Positions 9,862 to 21,800 of a stretch of 64,000 bases of DNA are shown here, in pieces (the first letter of the stretch is position 1; every line of letters begins with the position of its first letter). This DNA comes from Smittia aterrima (taxonomy: Eukaryota; Arthropoda; Insecta; Diptera; Chironomidae): NCBI GenBank assembly GCA_033063855.1, contig CP093829.1, positions 23,777,537-23,841,536 on the forward strand, written 5' to 3'. Under the pieces are notes generated by a model. It searched no databases. It had not been told where the DNA came from and saw only the letters and a list, made by a program, of their open reading frames with translations. The translations under genes were made by a program, and so were the position numbers.

Positions 9862-12800
9862 ATGGAAACACAGAAGTTTGAAGATGATGCCGCTGAGATC
9901 ACAGAGGATTACGTCGTGCTAGATGATGCAACAACCGGCTCGGGAAGTCATTTAGATTTGAGCAATTTGCGAAAGCGAAAGACAAAAATCATTTCCTCAG
10001 CAAAGGAGACAATTGAGAATGGTGAGTCGAGTTTTGGGTCATTGAAGTTGTGCTTGAGTGAGCACGCACAAATGTGCACGAAGGAGAAGTCAACCTAACT
10101 TGCTGCGAAGAAACTTTTCACGGTTACGTCATCAGACGAAAGAAAACACTAGCGAGGAGGAAAAACAGAAACAAGTTTTCCTTTAGCTATCAAGCGCAAT
10201 TTTTATGATGATGGAAATACTTTTTTTTTTGGCTTTGAACCGAGAAAATAAGTTTGTGCGAACGTTCCTCACTTCAATTTACATTTGACTCTTTAATGTG
10301 GTGTTGAAAAAAATTTGAAGCAGTTCTCTGACGGAAATATTATTAAATAAATCTAATTGACAGTCTAATAGCACCGCAATCAATATTAAACTATGTCAGC
10401 AACAAGTTGAACTTCCTGAGCGTCGAATAAAATATTTAATTCTTTTCTTCCTTCGCCAATTTCACTCGGCACAAAATTGCAAATGAATAAATAATTTTTT
10501 CTACTGTCAGTTGTGCTTTCAACTCTGCGAGCTCGTAAAGTTTTTTCACAATCGTCGAACGAGCCTTGCGTTGCAGATATAAAAGGCATTCAATATATTT
10601 CCAACCTTACGGCTTCTGTTGTTTATCTCCCATTCCTCAAAAAAAAAACACGCGAAATTTCCACAACAGCCAAGCGAGAAAGAAAGCGAAAGGCTGAAAA
10701 GAGTGCAAAGGAGAGACAATAATGAAAATTGCACTCGGAAAATTTATTTCAACACGTTTTCCTTTTTGTGTGCTCATGCGACAGTTAGAGTTGAAAAGAA
10801 GAATTGAATCAATAAGAAACCGCGAATTGTTAAAAAAGAATTGGACAAATGAAAACTTAATTATTAAAGCTCGCTCTAATTGAAAATATATTCTCATCTT
10901 CAAGCTTCCATAAAAAAAGATTTTTACATAAAATTTCTGAAGAATTTTTTTCTTGTCTCTTAACGACAAGACGTTGTCAAATTTGAGCTTTTTATGACAG
11001 CGGAAATCTTGTTATCCACGTTTCTTTTCATTACGAAAATCGCAGGGTCGATTGTGAAGAAAGTCACGATGAATCTCTCGAAGGAATTTTGAGTTCCTGA
11101 GAAGTCTTCATCCTTCAAGTTAAAAAACAAAGAAATTTTGGGTTTCATTTACATTTCCAAAAGTTTCTTTCTTGTTCATACAATTCAGCATTTCATTTCC
11201 ACCCTCAAATAATCGACTAACGGCAATTGTGTTTCGTTGAATGCCTCGACAATGATTCAGCTGAGATTTCAATGTCGCTTCTTCTCACGTCAATTACTTC
11301 TTGAGAAGTTTCGATTTCAGATGCGTAGATGGAAGAAGTAAATAAATTGAGTTAGGAATGAGTTCGAGTGTAAATGGAAATCAAGAAAGGCAATCAGTGA
11401 ATAGATTTCTGATCAGACACGTAAATTTTTCGCTTTTCTTAAAACTTGATATAAAAAGTTTACCTCAACACACAATCGATATCGAGGGAAAGTTCAATGG
11501 AGTAAATTTAAGCCGATCCCAAGTTTCCCTCTTCCTAATGGAATGGAATTTAAAACCTTTCAAACTCACTTGCGATGACTTTTAGGATTAAGTTGAAAGT
11601 AATGGAAATGAATATTTGATCACGACTTATTCTAATGAAACGGAAGACTGATAACTTTTCAATTCATTTCCTGACAACTGAGATTTGTTGATGAATGCAG
11701 ATTCATCACGGGATGCTCACAAGAACACTTGACATGGAAACGGAAGCTTAAGTTGCATAATGCGGAACATGCTCGTTTATAAACCTTTTTCCTCGATACT
11801 CTTTGAATGCCGAGCTTAAAAGTTTGAACATTTTGTCAGAAGCCGAATAACATCAGCTTTTGTAATTTTGGGTGAGACGTGGAAAGCTTCGCAAGAGCTG
11901 AAAGCTTCCAAACATTGTCACGATACTCTCAACACGTTTCCCTTCACACGCAAGCTGATTTCGTTTTTCAAATTGTGTTTGCACAGCTGATTTCAGCAAA
12001 AAGATTACAACGCTTATGGATTGGGCTTCTGCGGCTAACGAACAACTTTGACACACGCCCAGAAAAAGAATCTATGAACTTAATTAGGAAATAAAAAGCT
12101 TTCAATCATCTCTCGAAGAATAAATTAGTAATAATCCGATTACGCAATTAGTTCTTCTTTATTTAAAGGAATTGGCGTTGCTAGGGGAGCATCAAAGGAA
12201 AACCTTTTTTTTCCGCAAAGTTGATTGCTGTGCTTCTAAGCCTTTTCCACTTTGGTTGTAATTTTCTTGTCAATGCATAATGCGAAACCTCTGTTATCAC
12301 AAATCGATTTACTCGTTCGAGTTCAGTAATTTTAATATCTTTGGAAACTAACGACACTTTAATGGCCAAAGTCATTTTAGTTACTCAGCAAAATTTATTG
12401 AATCGTTAAAATAATTTCTGAACCTTCGACAGCTGCATTTTCTGTTCGTAAATAATTTCGCAACTTTCAAGTGCAGGGCAAACCTAAAATTTCATAAATT
12501 GATCAACAACTTTTGAACTGAAAATTGAAACCTGTTGATTGCAAGTTTCAATTTTAAAAGTTTTCTAATAAATAAAATTAAATAAAATTCTTGTGCAAAA
12601 TTTTCTTAATTTCAAATGTCAATTTGAGTATTTTTTCACAAATTATTGATGAAGAAGAATTGCTAGTGAAACAAACAGAGAATGAAAGCTTTTATATTGA
12701 GAGCTGAAAGAATTTATCGTTTGTTTAGAGGGAGTCAGTATATGAAAAGATTAAATGTATTTCCTTGTTACATGAATTGGTTTACACGAAGCTTGCATGA

Positions 12801-15800
12801 ATAATTTTAAAATTGAGAGATGAGCTTTAGCTAAATCTGATTCAACGAACAATATCGATTCATGGATCCGTGTTTGTCGCATGTAAAAGCTTTTAAGATT
12901 TATTGATTTCTCTTGCTAACATCACGAATTAAATTTTACTATAAAACGTTGAAGCTTTTTATATTTCAGCATCAGTTTTATTTCAACTCTTTCTGAACTT
13001 GATTTGAATAAGAAAACTTTCAATTTAAAATGAAGTTGACCACTGTCTGTTTACTGGCGGTGGCTGTCATCGCAATAAATGTTTTGTTTGTATCAGCTGA
13101 AGGAGAAGAAGCTCCAAAGGATGCAAGCCCACCAAAATTTGAAATGGGACGCAAGAAGCGTCAATCGCCAGCTGATTCAATGAAAGCAGGAATCGACCAG
13201 GCTGCCACGGTTGCGAAAGGTATGACTGATAAAGCAGCGCAAGCCATGCAAGGAAGGAAGAAGCGCGAAGCTGAAGAAGAAGCGAGCGACACCACAACTA
13301 AACCAAGCTTCGGCTTTGGTTCGGCTAAAAACAAAACTCAACCAACTTACTTCGGCGCTGGTAATTTCTTCTTCAGCTTGACGCTTGTTGATCCCAAAGT
13401 TCTCGCTGAAGCGAGAGCTGCTAAAGAGGGAGAAGCTGCTAAAGACGGAACTAAACCTCTCTTCGGTCGTAAGAAGCGCGAAGCTGAAGAAGTAGACGGT
13501 GAAGCAAGTGGTAGTGATGAAGAAAAGGGAAAAGGCAAAGATGGAAAGAAAGGTAAATTTGGAAAAGGCAAGAAACACAAGAAATGCAATAAGGACAACT
13601 CAGAGGACAGCTCTGATACCGAAGAAAGTTCTAATAATCCCATCAAGGACAAAATCAAAGGTGCTTTCAAAAAAGGCAAAGATGCAATCACTCAAGCTAT
13701 GAGTGGTCGCAAGAAACGTGGACTTCTATTTAATACAGAAGAAGAAAAGGCTGAAACCGATGGGACTTCGAATGGGGAAGCAGAGAAATCTGACAAATCA
13801 TCTGAAGAATTGTCCGCTGAAACCGATGCCGAATCAGAAGGTGAAGAGCGTCCAGTTGGAGAAGACTCTGCATTGGAATCTGAAAAATCTGAACAATCGT
13901 CGGCTGAAGTCGAAACACCAGAAGAGTCTGAAGCAAGAAAGAAGCGCGAAGCTCAAGTAACACCTAAAGCTCCCGAAGAAAAAAACAAACCAAAGTTCGA
14001 TATGGTGGGTCGCAAAAAGCGTCAAGCTGATGAGGTAAAGGAAGAAGCTGAAAAGGCACAGAAAGAAGGTGAAGAAAAGAAAGAAAAAAGAAAGAAGCGT
14101 TTGGTGCATTACAGCATTCGTGAATCGGTCGAGCAGAGAATCACAAAGTTCTAAATTTCTTTAATTAAAAAACAATTACGAAAATCGCGACTTGAACTCT
14201 GGAAAACTCTCAACTTGAAATAAAATAATTTTCTTTACTGAAAAATTTAATTTCCATCTTGTTCTCAATTTCTTATCCTAAGTCACTTCAGCTTTCTTTG
14301 ATATCATTTTCTCCATGACAATGACGTGACTTTGGCTGCTCTTTGCATCTTGTTCCAACGATTGTCTAAAACATAATTTTTTTTTCAAGAGCTTTAAATT
14401 TTAAATCTTGCTTTGAACTTTTTTTTTATTAGGAGCTTTAAAAGCAACGATTTATCATTTTAACTTTTGTTCTGAGTAAGCGAACCCGTTGCTGAAGTGA
14501 GAAATTATTAACTCTCGTAGCTTGTATTCCATCGGTCGTTCAATGTTTAAAAGTTTTATTATAAATAAAATAAAATAAAATTCTTGTGTAAAAATTTCTC
14601 TATTTCAATTTGAATAATTTTATCACAAATTAATAATTTGAAGTTATTGCTCTCCATCCCAAGTGTAATCATTGGAATGTAGATCGCTTCTTTCTCTTGC
14701 CATAGCCTCCGCCGAAAGTTTGTCCATTGTTTGAATAATTTGGCTGCGTCACGACGGGCTGCGAGACAATTGTTTTCTTTTCAACGACAGTTTGGCTGTA
14801 TCCTCCTGAAGGTTGCTGAACAGTTCCTGAATGGTAAGACACGCTCTGGCCTGTCTGCGGTTGTTGATAGCTTGTTGAAACTTGCGAATATTGTGTCGCT
14901 GGCTGTTGTTGGAATTGATTGTTATATTGACACGAGAACTCGAAGTTCAATGTCAAAACCAATGCAACGACAAAATATTTTATGTTTAAATTCATTCTTG
15001 CGAGTTTCAGTTCACACTAGTGAAACTAACAGAGAACGAAAGCTTTTATATCAAGAGCTGAAAGATTTTATCGTTTGTTTAGGGGGAGTTAGTTTATAAA
15101 GAGATTTGTTTGATAAAATATATTTCCTGGTTGCATGAGTTTGTTTACACGAAGCTTGCACCAACACGAAGCAGATTCTGAAAGAAGAAGTTTCGTTTCG
15201 CTCTATCTCATTTAAAAAGATCAGCTTTTACTAAATCTGATTAAACGAACAATATTGATCCGAGTTCAAAAAAACTGTGACATCTGTCTCTGCTCCACAT
15301 TACGTGTCGTGCATGTAAAAGCTTTTGAGATTTATTGATTTCTCTTGCTAACATCACGAATTAAATTTTACTATAAAACGTTGAAGCTTTTTAGATTTCA
15401 GCATCAGTTTTATTTCAACTCTTTCTGAATTCGATTTAAATAGAAAACTTTCAATTTAAAATGAAGTTGACCACTGTCTGTTTCCTGGCGGTGGCTGTCA
15501 TCGCAATAAATGTTTTGTTTGTATCAGCTGAAGGAGAAGAAGCTCCAAAAGGTATGACTGATAAAGCAGCGGAAGCCATGCAAGGAAGGAAGAAGCGCGA
15601 AGCTGATGAACAAGAAGTGAGTGACGCCACAACTCAAAATCCTATGATGGCGGCCATTGATACTTTATCAAATCTTGCAAAGACAATGATTGGCAACATG
15701 CAACCAAAAACTCAAAAGAAGCGCGAAGCTGAAGAACAAGGACCGGAAACTGAGTCTAGTGAAGATAAAGAAGAAGGCAAACCTAAAAAAGAAGGCAAGA

Positions 15801-18800
15801 AAGGCAAAGGAAAGAAACACAAGAAATGCAATAAAAAGAATGACTCTGAATCTGCTGATGAAAAAGAAATGAAAGACATTGCAGATGATTTCAAACCAAA
15901 ATTCGATATCAGTCGTAAGAAGCGTCAAGCTGATCAAATTAAAGAAGGGATCGATAAAGCTGCCACAGTAGCAAAAGACATGACAGACAAGGGAGCGCAA
16001 GCCATGCAGTTAATGCAAGGCAGAAAGAAGCGCGACGCTGAAGAAGCACCTAAAACTCCTGAAGAAAAAAACAAGCCAAAGTTCGATATGGTGGGTCGCA
16101 AAAAGCGTCAAGCTGAAGAGGGAGATGAAGAAACTTTAAGTGATGATTCAGGATCTGATAATGAGACACCAGAACAATCGTCGGCTGAAGCCGAAACACC
16201 AGAAGAGTCTGAAGCAAGAAAGAAGCGCGACGCTGAAGAAACACCTAAAGCTCCCGAAGAAAAAAACAAGCCAAAGTTCGATATGGTGGGTCGCAAGAAG
16301 CGTCAAGCTGAAGAGGTAGAGACAGGAGATGAAGAGAAAAAGAAAGAAGGTGAAGAAAAGACATCAAGAAAGAAGCGCCTGGTTCATTACAGCATTCGTG
16401 AATCGGTCGAGCAAAGAATCACAAAGTTCTAAATTTCTTTAATTAAAAAACAGTTCGAATCGCGACTTGAACTCTAGAAAACTCTCAACTTGAAATAAAG
16501 TAATTTTCTTTCACTGCAAAATTTAATTTCCATCTTGTTCTCAATTTCTTATCCTGAGTCACTTCAGCTTTCTTTGATATAATTTTCTCCATAACAATGA
16601 CGTGACGCTCGCGCTTTCCCTGCTCTTTGCATCTTGCTCCAACAATTGTCTAGAACATAAATTTTTATTTTTCAATTTTTGCAAACGAAGCATAAAGTTT
16701 GCTTTGAACTTTTTTTTTATTAAGAGCTTTAAAAGCCACGATTTATCATTTTAATTTTTGTTCTGAGTAAGCGAATCCGTTGCTGAAGTGAGAAATGACA
16801 AATCTAAAAATACTTCTGATAAAAATAGCTTGAGGGAAGAAATAAATTTATGCAACTTCCTGTGCAGATATCGAGGCTACAAATTTATTCACTCCCATGA
16901 AAATTCTCAGTGCGAAATTATTCAGAACTCTCGTAGGTCATTGATCAAAAGTTCATTGGATTTTGCAACGAATCGAGCGCATTGTAATGCAAATGGTTGA
17001 TTGTGTGAGCTAAAAAATTCTATTGCATTCCACCGGTCGATCGTTTAATGTTTTAAACTTTGCTCTCTTGAGAATCATTTCAAGTTTATTGAGCGCACGG
17101 ATTTTCCGAACGTTTCTTGAAATAATGATGAAGGAAAAGTTTCATCCCGCTCAAGTTCACGTGCGGAAATTGCCGACAGCGATCTCTTCATGTCGACGAA
17201 TATGTTTGTCGAATAAACAAAAATAAAATGGAATTTTTCGATGTCATTAATTTGAAATTGAGCTGCGAGTAACTTGAAGCAGATTCTGCACTTTGACGAT
17301 AAATTAAATGTCAAATATGATAAATCGATCCTCCATCGAACTCTGAGTCTCGACAATCAAAGACACTTTAATCTTTCTTTTTCAGTTTTAGCGAAACTTT
17401 TATGTGACGTGAGAATTTTACGTTTGAAATCTTCTTTCTTCATAACCGAAAGGCACTCAATTTTCATCTCGCGCGCTTGTGGCATTCGATTCACATCAAA
17501 ATTAAATCGAATGAAAATAAAGCGAAACTTTTTCAATCAATTGAAAATCCTGCCGTGTTTACCGACTGAACATTTGGATTCTTCCTGAATTGTCGAGGAT
17601 TTACCGATTTTCCACAACAAATCGATGATTTTCTGGCAGTTTAGTGAAGATTGAGACATTCAATTCGATTCGATTTTCATTCTCCCCTCGAGGAATTGTA
17701 ATTACGTAAATCGAAGCTGTTACACACAAACCTAAACTTTTATTTTAATACTTATCGCATTCATCCGAGGAATACGTTGATTCATGACTGAATGATTGTA
17801 AAATCAATATCAAACTTGCCCCGTTGAACTTTGTCGAGCAAATAAACTTCGACTCTCGCTTCGGTCCTTTGCTAACGAGTCTAATGAATTTTCTCTTGAC
17901 TTAAATTGCTAGCGACCTTGTTTTCTCGGATATTAATTAAATATTTTAGCAAGGAATTCATAATGTTTTCCTGGGCAGAATAAAACGGCAAAGCGAGTGA
18001 AAGAGTTTGTGATTTTAATTTGTTTTCGACGGAGGAGGCAAACATTTCTTGTTATTAAGAACTTAATTGTTTTCAAATTGCGAGACGACGTGTACAGCAG
18101 CGATAGCAGTTAAACATCATTACAATTATAGTTCTGCGGAATGAGTGTCAGAGTGGGCGTGACAAGTATTCTCGTTAGAGCTTTCAAGGAATTTTCAAGT
18201 TTCGGGAAAAAACTGATTCAGCCTCACTGATAAGAAAATGATGTCGAGGCAAATGCTTTCGGGTTTTGTTCAATTCAACTTCTTTAGCCGAGTAATAAAA
18301 GCTATTTGCTATCGACGTTCATTTATCTGCTGACTTAATGTAATTGAGTGACTATAAATGTTTTCAAAGCAATAATTACTTTTTTGAAGAGAACTTTAAA
18401 TGAAAATTTCAATTCCTCTCAGCTTCCAGATTAATAAGACGACGAGTTCCCGCTGCTGGGCATTTGATGACACCGAGACGCCTTTGGCTTAATAAAATTC
18501 CTACTCAGTGTGATGTCGTCGTGGAATTCCCTGGTGAGAAATTGCTTGCGTTATTCGCTTTGTAATTCAACATGAACATTCCTCAGAAAATGCTCCTGAC
18601 GAGGCGCTCAGATGGCTGTTAAATAGAGTTCGGTCCCCACAACCCGAGGGCCTTGCATTACAATGTCTGGTTAGGACGCACGAAAGTACAAAGCGAACAG
18701 CATTCTACGTGTCAGCTCCAACAAATGTCCTTTTTCGAGCAGCTGAAGAGTATCGACTTCCGAAAAGGCTTCGTTCAGATCTTGGCGGTGCTCTTCGTGA

Positions 18801-21800
18801 TTTTACGACACGTGAGAGTCATTGCTTTGAGCAGATTAAAGACGACGATGGAAAAGTTGCTCTATTCACATCACAAGAACGTCAGTGGTTGGTTTTTCAA
18901 GTGCTTCAAGGACTTCGAGCGACAGCAGCAGACGTTTCCGTGTTTCAAGGTCGAGCTAAAGTTGAAGAAGGACAAAGTATCGTTGCCGCTTGGCAAGAAT
19001 CGGGTCTGATAGAGCAAGTTTTTCCATTGCATGAAACTAATGCCTTAACACAATTGAAGACGAGCTGGGTGAGAAAGTTTATTGCGCCTCAGCCTCTTGG
19101 TAAGTTTAACTTCAAATGAAAAGTCTTTCAATTTCTAATAAATTAATTACAGATGACATTGCGTCGTATTTCGGTGTTAAAGTTGCGCTTTACTTTGCTT
19201 GGCTTGGGCACTACACATGTGCTTTATGCGTGCCAGCTATTTTAGGGACGCTTCTGTGGGCTGGTCTCTATGGTCGTGGTCAGGCAAGTATTTCCGTTCA
19301 TTGTAATTAAGTTGATTCGCCACGGAATTCTTTTCTTACTTAACAGACGGCTCAGGACATCGGACACGTTCTATTTTCATTGTTCAACGTAGCTTGGGCG
19401 TCTCTATATTTAGAGGCATGGCGAAGATATTCCGTCGAGTTGGCATTTCGATGGGGGACGCTCTCGACGCCACCTGAGCTGCTTGAACCGCCAAGACCAC
19501 TTTATAAAGTAATTATCTCGTTTATTTACTTCTAATGGTTATCGTTTAACCTTTAATTAACATCATCAGGGTCCACTCGAAGAGAGTTCTGTTACAGGAC
19601 GACTCGAGCCAAAAGAAGCTCCGGCATGGAAGCGACGAGCCTTTCGATATTTAGTTAGTTTCCCCATAATCGGACTGTGCTTGTTGTCTGTCTTTGTCGT
19701 CATGTTTCTGATCTTGAGATTACAGGTAAGTTCATTTAAAAAAGTTTTTAAAGTCAGAGCGAGAAGCTTCAAAGTTCAATGACTTCACCTCCTGACTTTC
19801 AGTAATTGCAAAATAATTTTATTGCATTTTAAAATCGCTTTAAAAAATTCATAGAAAACTTTTTTTTTCATTACCATTTTTCATGGGTTGCACAAACGAA
19901 CTCACACTTTCACACAAATCTCATCCAAGGATTGGTTACTTTGCAGTTCACCGGACATGAGCTTTTGGAAGTGCATGTGCATGTCAAATCCTCAGGTTCA
20001 TTTGCATTTTCCAGTTTTAATTTTTATTGTAGTCGTTTAACTAAAACTTTATTCGCAACGACCATTAGAGGAATTTATTGTGAACTAATTGTCGATTTAA
20101 TTAAGGATTGGTGGGACAGCAAACTGCCGGAGAGTGGAGTCATTAGTTGGCTGAGCGTGATACCGAAAGTGTTGTTAGCAGGAGCCATCACGTTAATGGA
20201 CGAACTTTATTACAAGCTGGCGGTGTGGCTGAATGATCAAGGTTGGTCTCGACTTAATACATTGATCCGTGAAGAGAATGTTTCCGTCACGAATAACGTC
20301 TCAAGTAATCGATTTCACTCTTCACAGAAAACTATCGTGAACAATCAAAGTACGATAATCATTTGATTGGAAAAGTGGCGCTCTTCCAGTTCGTCAACTC
20401 CTTCTTATCACTCTTTTACATCGCCTTCTACTTGAGGGACCAGGAGCAACTGAAAGAGGTGATTAATCTTGACTGACGTCGTCTAATGACGCGTAACTAA
20501 TTAGTTGCCTTCTTTCTGACATAGCAATTGGCTGGTTTGTTAATATCGCGGCAAATTATCGGCAATCTTAGAGAATCAGCTTATCCGTACATCATGGAAC
20601 AATGGAGATTAGCGACACTTAGTTTTAACATGTGGGGCGCTCTGAGTCCAACAAAAGAGAAATCGCCGCCACTTCAAGATACGAAAAAAGTTGATCCCGA
20701 GCCAGAAAAAATTCCAGACCATCCACCAACACCGAAACGTTCAATCGGACAAGCGGAAATTGAAAGCGCTTACTTCAAGGTAAATTCACTAAAAGCTTTT
20801 TCTTTATTCAATCACTTAAGAGTTTTTTTTTCCATCATTAGTACGATGGGACTTTCTATGATCATCTCGAGATGCTTGTTCAAATGGGTTACGTCGTTTT
20901 GTTCTCATCTGCATTTCCATTAGCCGGTTTGTGTGCTCTCGCCAATAATTTACTGGAAATTCGATCCGATGCCTTTAAACTGGCGCATGTTCATCAAAGA
21001 CCTTTCGGTCAGAGAGTTGCCAACATCGGAACGTGGCAGAATGCTTTGGGATTGCTTGGACTTGCCGCTGTCATCGTCAATTGCGCTCTAATCGGATTGT
21101 CGGGACAAGTTTCGAGACTTTGGCCTGGTCTCACGCAGACACAGACAGTCGTCTTGATTGTTGCTCTCGAGGTAAAGTTCAAAGTCAAATTGGCAGAATG
21201 CCGAGATTTTCAGTTCCTTCATTAACAGCACGTCATGCTTGGACTCCGTTCCGCTTTGAAGTACATCCTTCCTGAGCTTCCTGAGTGGCTTGCAGCAGAA
21301 ATCGCCCGTGCGGAACATTGCCGAAGAGAAATGCAGTGCAAGGGAGCATCGCCTCGTGCCACTCCTCCTTCGCCTCTGTCATCCGCGTCCGTGTCGCACG
21401 AGCAAAGCACACCAGATATGTTCGATAAGAATGAACATGCCATCAAGTAAGAAAATAGATTATCGCAAGCTATAACTAAACTTATCGATAAATTATTCAT
21501 CAGCAACGATTCAGAAGACGTTTTCGAACGCATGACACCGAGCAGTCCAAAACGATTCGACGAACACTTACATCGCGATATATTCACACATCATCACAGG
21601 ATTTCACGAGGAAGCGCAGACCATGAACCGTCTTATCACCTTCGCGATGAGGAATCACTCGACTCTCCAATATCTCAAGTAAGTTCGTTGATTCGTTCGT
21701 TTGCTAACGAAAAACAAAAACTTTTTCTCTTCCCACCAGCTTGAGAAATTCCAATTTTCAATCCACTTGAATCTCTTTTTGTAAACTTTTTCATCTCTTT

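Larger units (their letters stand above)
12545..14530. repeat. tandem duplication, copy 1 (left)
   Basis: This unit is repeated at about 14541-17060. Matching blocks are the 3' region of the Gln-rich gene (12550-12650 against 14545-14635), its promoter (12665-12730 against 15020-15100), the core promoter and whole precursor gene, and at least 350 bp downstream of the stop. Copy 1 lacks the Gln-rich coding sequence. Boundaries are approximate because they were judged by eye. Confidence 0.75.
14541..17060. repeat. tandem duplication, copy 2 (right)
   Basis: Complete version of the unit: minus-strand Gln-rich gene, divergent promoter, precursor gene 2, and a 3' flank that matches the flank of copy 1 to about 16795. 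A short match resumes near 17030 (ccaccggtcg block). Between these lies ~230 bp absent from copy 1. Boundaries were judged by eye. Confidence 0.75.

Noticed and set aside
10386..10969. Overlapping ORFs on both strands in anoctamin-8 intron 1
   Set aside because: Lys/Phe/Ser low-complexity translations overlapping each other, with no start context or family match.
13177..14109. Antisense ORFs opposite the precursor genes
   Set aside because: Mirror images of Lys/Glu-rich coding sequence giving Phe/Leu-rich translations; the sense frame has a signal peptide and conserved cleavage sites.
19932..20105. Upstream extension of the anoctamin-8 exon starting at 20106
   Set aside because: The frame is open, but the extra residues do not resemble ANO8; the acceptor aattaag at 20105 joins LRLQ to DWWDSKLP directly.
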